A DNA stretch of 64,000 nt. Origin: an uncultured Bryobacteraceae bacterium. GTDB taxonomy: Bacteria > Acidobacteriota > Terriglobia > Bryobacterales > Bryobacteraceae. Location: positions 124,001 to 188,000 of the forward strand of contig CALDSU010000004.1 of assembly GCA_937924525.1 (NCBI GenBank), written 5' to 3'. Below, piece after piece: positions 54,055-63,275 of the stretch (positions are counted from its first letter, which is position 1; every line of letters begins with the position of its first letter). The translations under genes and the position numbers were made by a program. The notes beneath the pieces were generated by a model. That model was not told where the DNA came from and did no database searches. It was given only the letters and a program-made list of their open reading frames with translations.

Positions 54055-55680
54055 ATGCTGGTCGGATACGTCAGTGACGAAAACTATGTCGCCTTGGGCG
54101 ACGTCCTGGTGGACTTCGAAAGCGGCGGGCGGATTGTCGCGGCGGTGCGCTCCACCGCCCGCGGCGCCGTGCTCGCCGACGTACCGCCCGGCGAGTACCG
54201 GGTGTCGCTGGTCAAGGCCGGCTTCGGCTCCAAGAGCGTGATGCTCAGCGTGCCACACGCCGAGCCGTACCAGTTTCGCCTGCTGTCCGACCGGCTGCTG
54301 GGTTATGTGTGGCCGAAGTGGGTCCGCGCCGGCGAGCGCGCCGAATTCCGGGTGCACGCGGTAGAGCCGTACCGGCTGAGCCTGTGGCGCTACGGTCTGC
54401 GCAAGGAGTTTGTCAAGCTCTGCGGCTGGTTCGACGAGCCCGGGCCGCGGGCCGTGATGCAGATTACCCCGGACGGCGATTACACGCAGACGGGCGTGCG
54501 GTGGAACCAGGTAGGTTACGGCAGCAAACACCATACGCAGTTCGCCACGGGTCCCGAGCGCTCGGGTCTATACTACTTTCACGCAAAAGCGGAGCGCTCC
54601 GGCGAATTCTTCTCGTTCCCGTGGATCGTCGCGCCGGCGCAGCCGCAAGCGCGCATCGCGGTGCTGGCGTCCAGCAACGACTGGAACGCGTACAACAACT
54701 TCGGCGGCCGGAGCAACTACGTGAACCCCATCGGCCTGCCGCCGACCCCGACGGTCAACGCCCGCCAGGACCTGCCGCGCTACACCGGCGGCACCTTCGG
54801 CGCGTGGCAAGCGCCGGATGAAATGTACCTGCCCCTCTCGTTCGACCGCCCGGAGCTCGGCAACCACGTTCCCGAGCACGTGGAAGCCGGCGACCCGGTG
54901 GAGGGACGCCTGGCGTGCGGCCAGGCTCCCGCCGAGTGGCGCTTGCTTGCCTGGTTGGAACGCGAAGGCTTCGCCTACGATTACTACGCGGAAGCGCAAC
55001 TTCACGACGGCACGCTGGACCTGGACGCCTATCGCGTGCTGATCCTGAGCGTGCACCCCGAATACTGGTCGCGGACGATGTACACGCGGGTCAAAGAGTG
55101 GGTGTTCGCGCGCGGCGGCCGCCTGATGTACCTGGGCGGCAACGGGCTGAACTGCGAGATCGAATTCCTGGACGCGGCGACGATGCGCTGCAAGTCCCAA
55201 CTGGTGAGCATGAGCGACGGTTCGCTGGCGATGCGCGACCCCGAGAACCCCGAGGTGATCTGGGAGAGCCGCTTCCACCGCACCTTTGAATCGGAGGCGA
55301 ACCTTACCGGGGTGGTCACCACGGACACCGGCATCATGACCGGCGCGCCCTACCGGTGTCTGCGTCCGGAGCACTGGGTATTTGCCGGCACCGGACTGGC
55401 TCGGGGCCAGTTGTTCGGGGAAGCCAGCCAGCACGAGCGGTGCCACGGCGGCGCTTCCGGGCACGAAACCGACAAGATGAGCCCCCACACACCCAAGCAT
55501 GCCGTACTGCTGGCTAAGGGCGCCAACCCGGATGAGGGCGGCGCGGAGATGGTGCACTTCGACACGCCCTCCGGCGGCGCGGTGTTCTCGGTTGGTTCGA
55601 TCAACTATGTGTTGTCGCTGCTGGTGGACCGGCACGTTTCCCGGGTGACCGCCAACGTGCTAGGCCGTTTCCTGAGCTGA
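54055..55680 (+). CDS. N,N-dimethylformamidase beta-subunit-like protein
   Basis: 541 aa, no signal peptide. A beta-sandwich N-terminus (DVPPGEYRVSLVKAGF) is followed by the large domain of the DMFase large subunit: VLASSNDWNAYNNFGGRSNY, LSVHPEYWSRTMY and VFARGGRLMYLGGNGLN. DMFase splits a C-N amide bond using mononuclear iron; candidate ligands are Tyr/Glu/His in this region but I cannot assign them safely. It is longer-lived in context as an amide- or N-glycoside-cleaving enzyme of the local pathway (inference). Confidence 0.75.
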   Translation: MLVGYVSDENYVALGDVLVDFESGGRIVAAVRSTARGAVLADVPPGEYRVSLVKAGFGSKSVMLSVPHAEPYQFRLLSDRLLGYVWPKWVRAGERAEFRVHAVEPYRLSLWRYGLRKEFVKLCGWFDEPGPRAVMQITPDGDYTQTGVRWNQVGYGSKHHTQFATGPERSGLYYFHAKAERSGEFFSFPWIVAPAQPQARIAVLASSNDWNAYNNFGGRSNYVNPIGLPPTPTVNARQDLPRYTGGTFGAWQAPDEMYLPLSFDRPELGNHVPEHVEAGDPVEGRLACGQAPAEWRLLAWLEREGFAYDYYAEAQLHDGTLDLDAYRVLILSVHPEYWSRTMYTRVKEWVFARGGRLMYLGGNGLNCEIEFLDAATMRCKSQLVSMSDGSLAMRDPENPEVIWESRFHRTFESEANLTGVVTTDTGIMTGAPYRCLRPEHWVFAGTGLARGQLFGEASQHERCHGGASGHETDKMSPHTPKHAVLLAKGANPDEGGAEMVHFDTPSGGAVFSVGSINYVLSLLVDRHVSRVTANVLGRFLS

Positions 55681-55902
55681 AGGATACGCCGGGGAGCGGC
55701 CTCGGAAGCGAACGAGCCTCCGGGGAAGAGGGTGCGCCTTGTCCGTTGTTCCGTCACGCCGGGGACGGTTCCGTAAATCCGCCCGCATGCGGCTGCCTGC
55801 GCCGCCCGCCGGGGCCCGTCAGCCAGCGTTTGGGATTCCGCATGAAAACAAGGTGATTGGGGCGCTCGGTCCGGCTCTCCTTACGCTTGTCTCAGAAAAA
55901 CG

Positions 55903-55931
55903 TTGACATTCGTGAAACGTGAGCCTAGCAT
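55903..55931 (+). promoter_or_regulatory. strong sigma70-type promoter for the TonB-receptor operon
   Basis: TTGACA (55903-55908), 17-bp spacer, TAGCAT (55926-55931). A consensus -35 is rare in this GC-rich window. Transcription would start at about 55938, inside the palindrome below. Confidence 0.65.
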
Positions 55932-55936
55932 GAATC

Positions 55937-55952
55937 TAATCGATATCGATTA
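55937..55952. promoter_or_regulatory. perfect 16-bp palindrome TAATCGATATCGATTA
   Basis: Perfect dyad symmetry over 16 bp, beginning six bases after the -10 and covering the expected transcription start. This is a classic repressor position. The protein is not known: a LacI-type or the nearby GntR regulator at 62586 are the candidates. Confidence 0.65.
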
Positions 55953-55975
55953 TTTGCATCAGGAACGTATCGCCC

Positions 55976-58900
55976 ATGTCTGGCACCCTGCTTCGCCTTT
56001 GCCTGCTGACCGGCGTCCTCGCGGCCATCCTGCCGGCACAAACCACCACGGGACGCATCGTGGGAGTGGTCCGCGACTCCTCGGGCGCCGTCATCCCGAA
56101 CGCGACCGTTCAGGTCCGCAACCTCGGCACGAACGTCGTCCGCGAGACATCCACGAGCGCCGCTGGCGACTACGTCGTCACCAACCTGCCAATCGGTACG
56201 TACGAGGTTTCCGCCTCGACCCCCGGATTCAAGCGGTTCGTCCAGGGCTCGGTGCCGCTAGCGATCGAGCAGACCGTCCGCGTGGACGTGACTCTTCAGC
56301 CGGGAGAGGTCACGGAAAGCATCGCTGTCACCGCGGGAGCGGCGCTTATCGAAACCGAGCAGTCGAGCGTCTCGAAGGTCGTCGACAATCAAACGATTGT
56401 GCAACTGCCGCTTACCGCGCGGAACTTCATCTCGCTAGGCAGCCTGGTGCCGGGGACGACGGCGGGCGCGCCGGGCAACAGCATCGTGCGCAGCCGCCAG
56501 GAAGGGGTGGCTCTGACCGCGAATGGCCAGCGGGCGGAGAACAACAACTTCCTGCTCGACGGGGCGGACAACACGGCGAACTTCGTGGGCGTCGTGGTGG
56601 TGGTGCCGTCGATTGACGCGATCCAGGAGTTCAAGGTTCAGACGTCAAACTACTCGGCCGAGTTCGGCCGCGCCGCGGGCGCGATTGTGAACATCGCCAT
56701 CAAATCCGGCTCGAACAACTTCCACGGCACGGCCTACGAGTTTCTGCGCAACGACAAGATGGATGCGCGGGACTTCTTCTCCCCGGAGCGGAACCCGCTG
56801 CGCCGAAACAATTTCGGCGGGTCGCTCGGCGGACCGGTCCTGCGCGACAAGACATTCTTCTTCGTGAACTACGAGGGGCTGCTGGAACGGCGGTTCTCCT
56901 ATCCAGGCTCCATCGTGCCGACGCGCGCGCAGCGCCAGGGCGACTTTTCGGGAGGTCCACCGATCTTCGACCCGCTTTCGGTCACCAACAACCAGCGCGC
57001 CCCGTTCGCCAATAACCGCATTCCGGCCGATCGCATCCACCCGGCCTCACAGCGCATCATCCCGATCTGGCCGGAACCCAACAATCCCGGCGACCCGGCG
57101 CGCAACTTCCTGGGCAATTTCAATAACCCGCTGAACCGGCATCAGTTTCACGTCCGCGGCGACCACTACCTCACGCAGCGGGACCAGATCATGGCCCGCA
57201 TCTCCTGGACCGGCACCGATGACATCTCCCGCGCCGTCGCTCTCGGGGGGCAGACCACCGAGAACGCCCACCAGAGCGGGGTGGTTGGCTGGACGCGCAT
57301 TCTGTCGCCCGCGATGCTGAACGATCTGCGCTTTTCCGCGATGGATTACAACTTCAACCTGCTGCCTGAAGGTCTAGGGACGGACTACGCCTCGCAGTAC
57401 GGTCTGCCTAGCTTCGCCAGCCGCGAGGACATCCAGCGCCACCCCTCGATCTCGGTGCGCAACATGGTGGGAGCGGGTGGCGGAGATACCACTCCGTTGT
57501 TCCGCCGGGAGGTCTTCTACCAGGTGGTGGAGCAGTTTACGGTTACAAAAGCCCGCCATACCGTCAAGATGGGCGGCGATATCCGCCTGTACCGTTCGAA
57601 CAACTTTCAGCCGCAGAGCGCCAGCGGGCTGTACAGTTTCACGGGCGCGTATACGGCGCAGCGCGGCGGTCTCTATCCGCACGGTTTCGCCGACTTCCTG
57701 CTGGGCGTGCCGCAATCGCAGCGGATCCTGATCCCCATCAGCTATGACGCCACCCGTATTCACAATGGCCGGGTGAACCTCTACGTGCAGGACGACTGGC
57801 AGATCCACTCCCGCCTGACGATGAACATCGGCCTGCGCTGGGAACGCGACGGCAATTGGTACGAGACCCAGGACCGTTGGGCGTACATCGACTTCCACAA
57901 GGGCGACATGGTCTATCCCCGCACTTTCCGCAACCCGTTCACCCTGCCGTTCCGCCACCGGACCGAAGAGATCCGCTCGATGAAGCCGCCGACCAACAGG
58001 GCGTTCGCCCCGCGCATCGGCTTTGCCCTGCGGCCCTTTGGCGACAACCGCACCGTCCTCCGTACGGCGTACGGCATCTTCTGGGGCGTGCCCCAGGGCT
58101 TCATCCTGCTCAACAGCGCGTCGACTCCACCTCCGTTCTATTTGCGCTCGGAATTCAACAGCGGCGCCACCGATCCGGAACTACGGTTTGGGGTATTTCC
58201 GGGCGTGTCGGCGGAAAACTTCATTCCGCGCGTCCCGGCCGTCTTCACGCATGACCCGCGGAACTTCTCGAACGGGTACACGCAGCAGTGGAACTTCGGC
58301 ATCGAGCGCCAGATCGGACGGAACCTGGCCGTGTCGGGATCCTACGTGGGCAACAAGGCGACTCACCTCGACCGGCGCTGGGAGGGCAACCCCGCGCTGC
58401 CCCCGGGGCCCGGCGCGATCCAGGCGCGGCGCCTGTTCCCGCATCTGGGCGCCACGGTCTACCAGGCCTCGAACAGTTTTTCCACCTATCACTCGCTTCA
58501 GATGTCGGCCGAGCGCCGGTTCAGCAAGGGCTTGCAGTTCCTCGCCGCGTATACGTGGTCGAAGTCGCTGGACGACACCTCGACGTGGAGTGGACTCGGC
58601 GGCCAGGAGAGCCAGTTCGCGCAAGATCCGCGCCGGTTCGATCTCGAAAAGGGGCGGTCCGGATTTGACCTGCGGCACCGCTTCACGCTTTCGTATGTGT
58701 ATGAACTGCCGTTCCGGTTCCGCAATCGTTGGTTGCACGGCGTCCTCGGCGGCTGGCAGCAGGCGGGCATCGTGACGCTCCAGACCGGGTTCCCGCTCAC
58801 CGCGACCGTGGGCGGCGACATTCCCAACGCCGGCACCCGGACGACGCGGCCAGACCTCAACGGGCCGGGCAACCTGCCTCCCGGCGAGCGCCACATCGAC

Positions 58901-59188
58901 CGCTGGTTCAACACGGCGGCCTTCACGCAACCCGCGGCCTTTCACTTCGGCACGGCGGGACGCAATCTCATCGACGGTCCCGGGACGCGGGCCTACACGG
59001 CGTCGCTGATGAAGATGTTTGAGATCACCGAAGGCCACCGCCTCCAGTTGCGCGGCGAGTTCAACAACGTCCTGAACCACCCGAACTTCGGCCTGCCCAA
59101 CGCGTCTTTCGGCAACGCCGCCTTCGGATTTATTCGCTCGGGCGGCGGCGGACGCGAGACGCAGTTGGGATTGAAGTACATTTTCTAG
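55976..59188 (+). CDS. Oar-like TonB-dependent receptor
   Basis: 1070 aa. Signal peptide, carboxypeptidase-regulatory domain (about 25-105, GRIVGVVRDSSGAVIPNATV), a plug domain with LPLTARNFISLG and the LDGADNTANFV segment, then a large outer-membrane beta-barrel ending in an aromatic residue (LGLKYIF). Members of this Oar-like group import or bind large glycans or peptides. First gene of an operon with the symporter (7 bp) and the sialidase-like protein. The ATG at 55976 gives the expected signal peptide. Confidence 0.94.
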   Translation: MSGTLLRLCLLTGVLAAILPAQTTTGRIVGVVRDSSGAVIPNATVQVRNLGTNVVRETSTSAAGDYVVTNLPIGTYEVSASTPGFKRFVQGSVPLAIEQTVRVDVTLQPGEVTESIAVTAGAALIETEQSSVSKVVDNQTIVQLPLTARNFISLGSLVPGTTAGAPGNSIVRSRQEGVALTANGQRAENNNFLLDGADNTANFVGVVVVVPSIDAIQEFKVQTSNYSAEFGRAAGAIVNIAIKSGSNNFHGTAYEFLRNDKMDARDFFSPERNPLRRNNFGGSLGGPVLRDKTFFFVNYEGLLERRFSYPGSIVPTRAQRQGDFSGGPPIFDPLSVTNNQRAPFANNRIPADRIHPASQRIIPIWPEPNNPGDPARNFLGNFNNPLNRHQFHVRGDHYLTQRDQIMARISWTGTDDISRAVALGGQTTENAHQSGVVGWTRILSPAMLNDLRFSAMDYNFNLLPEGLGTDYASQYGLPSFASREDIQRHPSISVRNMVGAGGGDTTPLFRREVFYQVVEQFTVTKARHTVKMGGDIRLYRSNNFQPQSASGLYSFTGAYTAQRGGLYPHGFADFLLGVPQSQRILIPISYDATRIHNGRVNLYVQDDWQIHSRLTMNIGLRWERDGNWYETQDRWAYIDFHKGDMVYPRTFRNPFTLPFRHRTEEIRSMKPPTNRAFAPRIGFALRPFGDNRTVLRTAYGIFWGVPQGFILLNSASTPPPFYLRSEFNSGATDPELRFGVFPGVSAENFIPRVPAVFTHDPRNFSNGYTQQWNFGIERQIGRNLAVSGSYVGNKATHLDRRWEGNPALPPGPGAIQARRLFPHLGATVYQASNSFSTYHSLQMSAERRFSKGLQFLAAYTWSKSLDDTSTWSGLGGQESQFAQDPRRFDLEKGRSGFDLRHRFTLSYVYELPFRFRNRWLHGVLGGWQQAGIVTLQTGFPLTATVGGDIPNAGTRTTRPDLNGPGNLPPGERHIDRWFNTAAFTQPAAFHFGTAGRNLIDGPGTRAYTASLMKMFEITEGHRLQLRGEFNNVLNHPNFGLPNASFGNAAFGFIRSGGGGRETQLGLKYIF

Positions 59189-59195
59189 TCCTGGG

Positions 59196-60683
59196 ATGAC
59201 CGCCCTCGACTACACGATCCTTGCGGTCTATCTGCTGGGGGTGATCTCCCTGGGCGGGTACTTCTGCCGCGGCCAGAAGTCGCTGCGGGAGTACCTGTTG
59301 GGGGGGCGGTCGATTCCCTGGTGGGCGGCGGCGTTTTCCGGCATCGCCACGATGGCCAGCGCCGTGGGCTATCTCGGCGCGCCCGGCCAGGCGTTTCACT
59401 CGGACCTTACCTACTGGCAACTCCGCCTCGCGATTCCGTTTGCGATCCTGGCGCTGTGCCTGCTGTTCATTCCGATTTTCTACAAGCTGGACGTTTATAC
59501 GGCGTACGAGTATCTGGAGCGCCGCTTCGACCTGAAGACGCGGGTGCTGGCCGCCTCGCTGTTCACGCTGCTGAAGTGCGGCTATCTGGGCATCGTGATC
59601 TTCGCCCCGGCGCTGGTCCTGTCGCGCATGACGGGCGTCTCCGAGGTCTGGATCGTGCTGATCACCGGCGCCGTCACCACGCTCTACACGATGCTCGGCG
59701 GCATCCGCGGCGTAGTCTGGACGGATTCGCTGCAACTGGGTGTCCTGGTGGGGGGCGCGGTGGCGGCCTTCTGGATTGTGACCTCGCGGGTGCAAGGCGG
59801 CGTGGCCGCAGTCTTCCGCGTGGCGGGCGACGAAGGTAAACTTCGCATGGTGGATCTGTCGCCGAGCCTCACGGCCGAGTTCACGTTCTGGGGCGGCATG
59901 ATCGGCGGGACGTTCCTGCTGCTCAGCCAGTACGGCGTCGACCAGGCGGAGCTGCAGCGCTTCCTCACGACGACCTCCGTCCGCCACGCGCGGCTGGCCG
60001 TCAGTTGGACGATCGTCGCTTCGGCCGTGTACGGCAGCCTGCTGTTCCTCATCGGCAGCGCGCTCTATGTCTTCTATCTCCAGCATCCGGACAAAGGGGG
60101 ATTGGCGCTCAAACCGGACCAGGTGTTCCCGAAGTTCATCCTCGACGAGATGCCCCCGGGGCTGCGAGGGGTGCTGATCGCGGGCGTGCTGTCGGCGGGC
60201 ATGTCGACCATCAGCTCCGTGCTGAACTCGCTGACCACGGTCGCGCTGCGCGACTTCCACCACCGGCTGTCCGGGCGCGAGGGTTCGGTCCCGATGGCGC
60301 GGGCCTTGACGGTCGGGTTCGGCGCTCTGGGGACGGGGGTGGCGCTGTTCGGCGACTGGTTCGGAGGAATCCTGGTGGCGTCGGGAAAGATCGCGAACTT
60401 CTTCGGCGGCAGCCTGGTGGGGATTTTTCTGTTAGGCATGCTGGCGCCGCGCGTCAACGGGACGGCGGCGTTCTGGGGCGCGCTTACCGGGTTCGCAGGC
60501 GTGGCCTGGGCTGGGTCGCAGACCCAGGTCTCGTGGCTCTGGTACGGCGCGATCGCGGCCGGCGTGGCGTTCGGCTCGGGTCTGCTGTACAGCCGGTTTC
60601 TGCCCGCGCCGGGGTCCGCTCAACTATACGGTCTGACGTGGCGTCACCGGCGCCGTTTGGCGGCCAGGGAGGCATCATCATGA
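59196..60683 (+). CDS. sodium:solute symporter (SSS family)
   Basis: 495 aa, about 13 helices. The opening DYTILAVYLLGVISLGGYF, FLLGGRSIPWWAAAFSGIATMAS-like helix 1 region and the LSAGMSTISSVLNSLTTV sodium-site helix are SSS (sialic acid/sugar) family signatures. It would carry the product released outside or in the periplasm across the inner membrane. It lies 7 bp after the receptor and overlaps the next gene by 4 bases (ATGA). Confidence 0.92.
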   Translation: MTALDYTILAVYLLGVISLGGYFCRGQKSLREYLLGGRSIPWWAAAFSGIATMASAVGYLGAPGQAFHSDLTYWQLRLAIPFAILALCLLFIPIFYKLDVYTAYEYLERRFDLKTRVLAASLFTLLKCGYLGIVIFAPALVLSRMTGVSEVWIVLITGAVTTLYTMLGGIRGVVWTDSLQLGVLVGGAVAAFWIVTSRVQGGVAAVFRVAGDEGKLRMVDLSPSLTAEFTFWGGMIGGTFLLLSQYGVDQAELQRFLTTTSVRHARLAVSWTIVASAVYGSLLFLIGSALYVFYLQHPDKGGLALKPDQVFPKFILDEMPPGLRGVLIAGVLSAGMSTISSVLNSLTTVALRDFHHRLSGREGSVPMARALTVGFGALGTGVALFGDWFGGILVASGKIANFFGGSLVGIFLLGMLAPRVNGTAAFWGALTGFAGVAWAGSQTQVSWLWYGAIAAGVAFGSGLLYSRFLPAPGSAQLYGLTWRHRRRLAAREASS

Positions 60684-62404
60684 ACCAGAAGCGAAGAGAG
60701 GCGCTGACCGCGCTGCTAGGCGGCGTGGCTGGTGCTGCCTGTCGCACGGAGGCGCCGCGCGCCCAGCCGATGAGAGAGATCCCCGCCGCGGCGCGCTTTA
60801 CGGCGGCGGAAGAGGAAGGTTGGTATCTCTCCGTCGCCGGCATCGCCGAGGCGCAGGGAAACCTGATCGTCACCTATCGCCGGTCCGATGCGCATCGAGC
60901 TTCCGACACCTCCATCATGACGGCGCGCTCGGAGGACGGCGGTCGAACCTGGAAGGATCACCGCCCCATCCACCATCTGAGCTGGGAGAACCACCGCGCC
61001 TGCTGGGTCGCGCCGCAGCTTACCGCCTTACGCGACGGGAGGATGGTCCTGGTGGCGGACCGCGGCGCAAAAATCAACAAGGACGACTGGCCGATGCTGA
61101 GCCGCTGGCAGCAGAAGCCGCTCGGCATGTCGAATCATCTCTTCTGGAGCCGCGATGGAGGCCAGACCTGGGACGGTCCGCACAAAATCGACGACTGGGG
61201 CGGCGAGCCCGGCTACATCCTCGAGCTGGCCGACGGTACGCTCGTCTTCACCCGCACCGAAGCACAGCGAACGGAGAAGCTGGCCCATCCGCTGCCGCAG
61301 TGGGGCGAATACTACTACCGCAACACGGCTGTCTTCTCGGACGACGGCGGGAAAACCTGGAGGCGGACGGCGATCGTCGCCGACGACCCGTATTACTCGG
61401 ACTGCGAAGTAGGGCTCGCCGAATATGCTCCCGGCAAGCTTCTGGCGGCGACGCGCTGCGGCGATGCCGGCGCGCAGTTCGGGCAGCCGAGCCGCCTCAT
61501 CTATAGCGGCGATGCGGGGCGCACGTGGGGCAAGCCGAAACTGGCGCCTTTCTACGGGCATCGCGTGATTGTCGGCAAGCTGCAATCGGGCCGGCTGCTG
61601 GCGGTTTTCCGCAATGCGTGGGGCACGACGAGCAGCTATGCGTTCGTCTTCGACGCGGAGGAAAGCTTCGACTATCAGCCCAACTCCTGGATCTGGGAGG
61701 AATCGCGCTGCCGCCTGCGGGACGGCGTGATGGAACTGGACACCGCCGATGGCCGGCAAGGCGCCGCCGAGTTCACGCTGTACCCCTGCGAGTCCCTGAG
61801 CAGCCCGGTCGAAATCGAAGCGGAACTGGCGGTGCGCGAGGCGGGCGCGGAAGCGTGCCAGATCAGCGCCGGCTGCTGGGTCCGCTTCCGCCCGGACCGC
61901 GTCGAACTGGCCGACCGTCCCGAGCAGGGCTTCGCGATCGACGCCACGCGGTTTCACCGCTACCGGCTGGTGCGGCAAGGCGGCAAACTCACGATTCTGG
62001 CCGATGGAGAGACGAAGCTGGAAGCCCCGGTGGAAGGGATCGCCGTGCGGCAGGTCCGCTTCGGGAACCGTTCCTCGGCGCGCGGCCCCCGCGCCGCGCC
62101 CGAATGGTCGAACGGCGGGAACTCCTCGTGGCGGGCGGTCTCCGCGCGGGTGCGCAATCCCAATGATCACGCCATCGAGTGGGCGTGGCAGGCGACGCGT
62201 GGCTTCCCCGATCAGTTCCGGCGTGACCGCCTCGTCCTGCTCGAGCGCAACGGCAGCTTCTCCCCCGGGAACAATGGCTACCCCGACTGGATCCAGCGGC
62301 GCGACGGGACCATTCTCATCGCCGACTATACGAGCTCCGAGCCGCCCCGCGCGCGCCCGATCCTGCGCGTGTATCGGGTCCGCGAGGAGGAGGTGCGCGG
62401 GTGA
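60680..62404 (+). CDS. exported sialidase-like BNR/Asp-box protein
   Basis: 574 aa with a lipoprotein- or Tat-like N-terminus (RREALTALLGGVAGAAC). Four Asp-box motifs lie at the propeller turns: SEDGGRTW (about 84), SRDGGQTW, SDDGGKTW and SGDAGRTW. A jelly-roll-like insert (about 350-470, VEIEAELAVREAG) interrupts the C-terminal half. An exo-sialidase or other glycan hydrolase fold is supported; the Arg triad cannot be assigned, so activity is not proven. Coupled to the symporter by overlap. Confidence 0.82.
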   Translation: MNQKRREALTALLGGVAGAACRTEAPRAQPMREIPAAARFTAAEEEGWYLSVAGIAEAQGNLIVTYRRSDAHRASDTSIMTARSEDGGRTWKDHRPIHHLSWENHRACWVAPQLTALRDGRMVLVADRGAKINKDDWPMLSRWQQKPLGMSNHLFWSRDGGQTWDGPHKIDDWGGEPGYILELADGTLVFTRTEAQRTEKLAHPLPQWGEYYYRNTAVFSDDGGKTWRRTAIVADDPYYSDCEVGLAEYAPGKLLAATRCGDAGAQFGQPSRLIYSGDAGRTWGKPKLAPFYGHRVIVGKLQSGRLLAVFRNAWGTTSSYAFVFDAEESFDYQPNSWIWEESRCRLRDGVMELDTADGRQGAAEFTLYPCESLSSPVEIEAELAVREAGAEACQISAGCWVRFRPDRVELADRPEQGFAIDATRFHRYRLVRQGGKLTILADGETKLEAPVEGIAVRQVRFGNRSSARGPRAAPEWSNGGNSSWRAVSARVRNPNDHAIEWAWQATRGFPDQFRRDRLVLLERNGSFSPGNNGYPDWIQRRDGTILIADYTSSEPPRARPILRVYRVREEEVRG

Positions 62405-62585
62405 ACGATTCCGCCCCGGTCAGCCGCTTTCGTGAGCGATGTTCGCTTCCGCCGCTTTGGTTTCGACATTCGGATGGCCATCATGATCTGCCAGAAGAAG
62501 GGCGACGGCCGCGCCTGCGGGAGGGAGACGCTCCGGCCTCCTGTTCAGGCGAAGCGCGGCGCCGCACGCTAGGAGAGAAATTGAC

Positions 62586-63263
62586 ATGCTGACCACAGAC
62601 CGCAGATTCCCTGCGATGAAGGCCGGTCCGCTGCGTTCCCGCGTCGTCAACCTGCTCAAGGACGCCATCTTCTCAGGCAAGCTCGAGCCAGGCGAGGCGC
62701 TGCCCGAAATGCGTCTGGCGCGGGAATTGCAAGTCAGCCAGGCCACGATACGCGAAGCGCTGGTCCAGCTCGAACAGCTTGGGCTGGTGGTCCGGGAGGC
62801 CAATCGCGGGACGAACGTCACCCGGTTCTCCGCCCGCGAGATTGAAGAGCGGGCGCAACTGCGCATTCTGCTCGAAGGCGAAGCCATGGAGCAGGCCGCC
62901 CGCCAGCTCACCGAGGGCGACTACGCGCGGCTGGCCGCACTGCAGGCCGCCTTCGAGGAGAAGATCGACGGCGACGATCATTTCGGCCGCATCGAGGCGG
63001 ATCTGGCCTTCCATCGCTACATCTGGGAGCGCAGCGGCAACACGACGCTGCTGCGCCTGCTGGAGCAGTTGACCACACCTTTGTTTGCGTTCACCTGCAT
63101 GCTGCGCAGCCGGAAGATCGTCACCTCGCGGGTGGTCGTGAATCCGCATGAGCGCCTGATTGAGGCGATGCGCTCGGGGGACCGCGAATTGATGCGGAAG
63201 CGCATCCGTGAGCACATTGAGACGTCCTCCGCCGCCTTCCTGCGCGCGCAGGCCGGGCGCTAG
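62586..63263 (+). CDS. GntR/FadR-family transcriptional regulator
   Basis: 225 aa. N-terminal winged helix (LARELQVSQATIREALVQL, then LGLVVREANRGTNV) and an FCD ligand-binding domain with the metal-site pattern DLAFHRYIWERSGN and the later His in RKRIREHIETS. FCD regulators answer to organic acids such as glucuronate, gluconate or lactate. AGGAGAG precedes the ATG. It is 181 bp after the sialidase-like gene; that gap holds no clear gene. Co-transcribed with the aldolase (12 bp). Confidence 0.92.
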   Translation: MLTTDRRFPAMKAGPLRSRVVNLLKDAIFSGKLEPGEALPEMRLARELQVSQATIREALVQLEQLGLVVREANRGTNVTRFSAREIEERAQLRILLEGEAMEQAARQLTEGDYARLAALQAAFEEKIDGDDHFGRIEADLAFHRYIWERSGNTTLLRLLEQLTTPLFAFTCMLRSRKIVTSRVVVNPHERLIEAMRSGDRELMRKRIREHIETSSAAFLRAQAGR

Positions 63264-63275
63264 GCTAGGAGACCC

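Noticed and set aside
62405-62585. Possible small gene or remnant between the sialidase-like gene and the GntR gene
   Set aside because: Short frames exist, one continuing the sialidase frame after its stop, but none has a ribosome site or a convincing family match.
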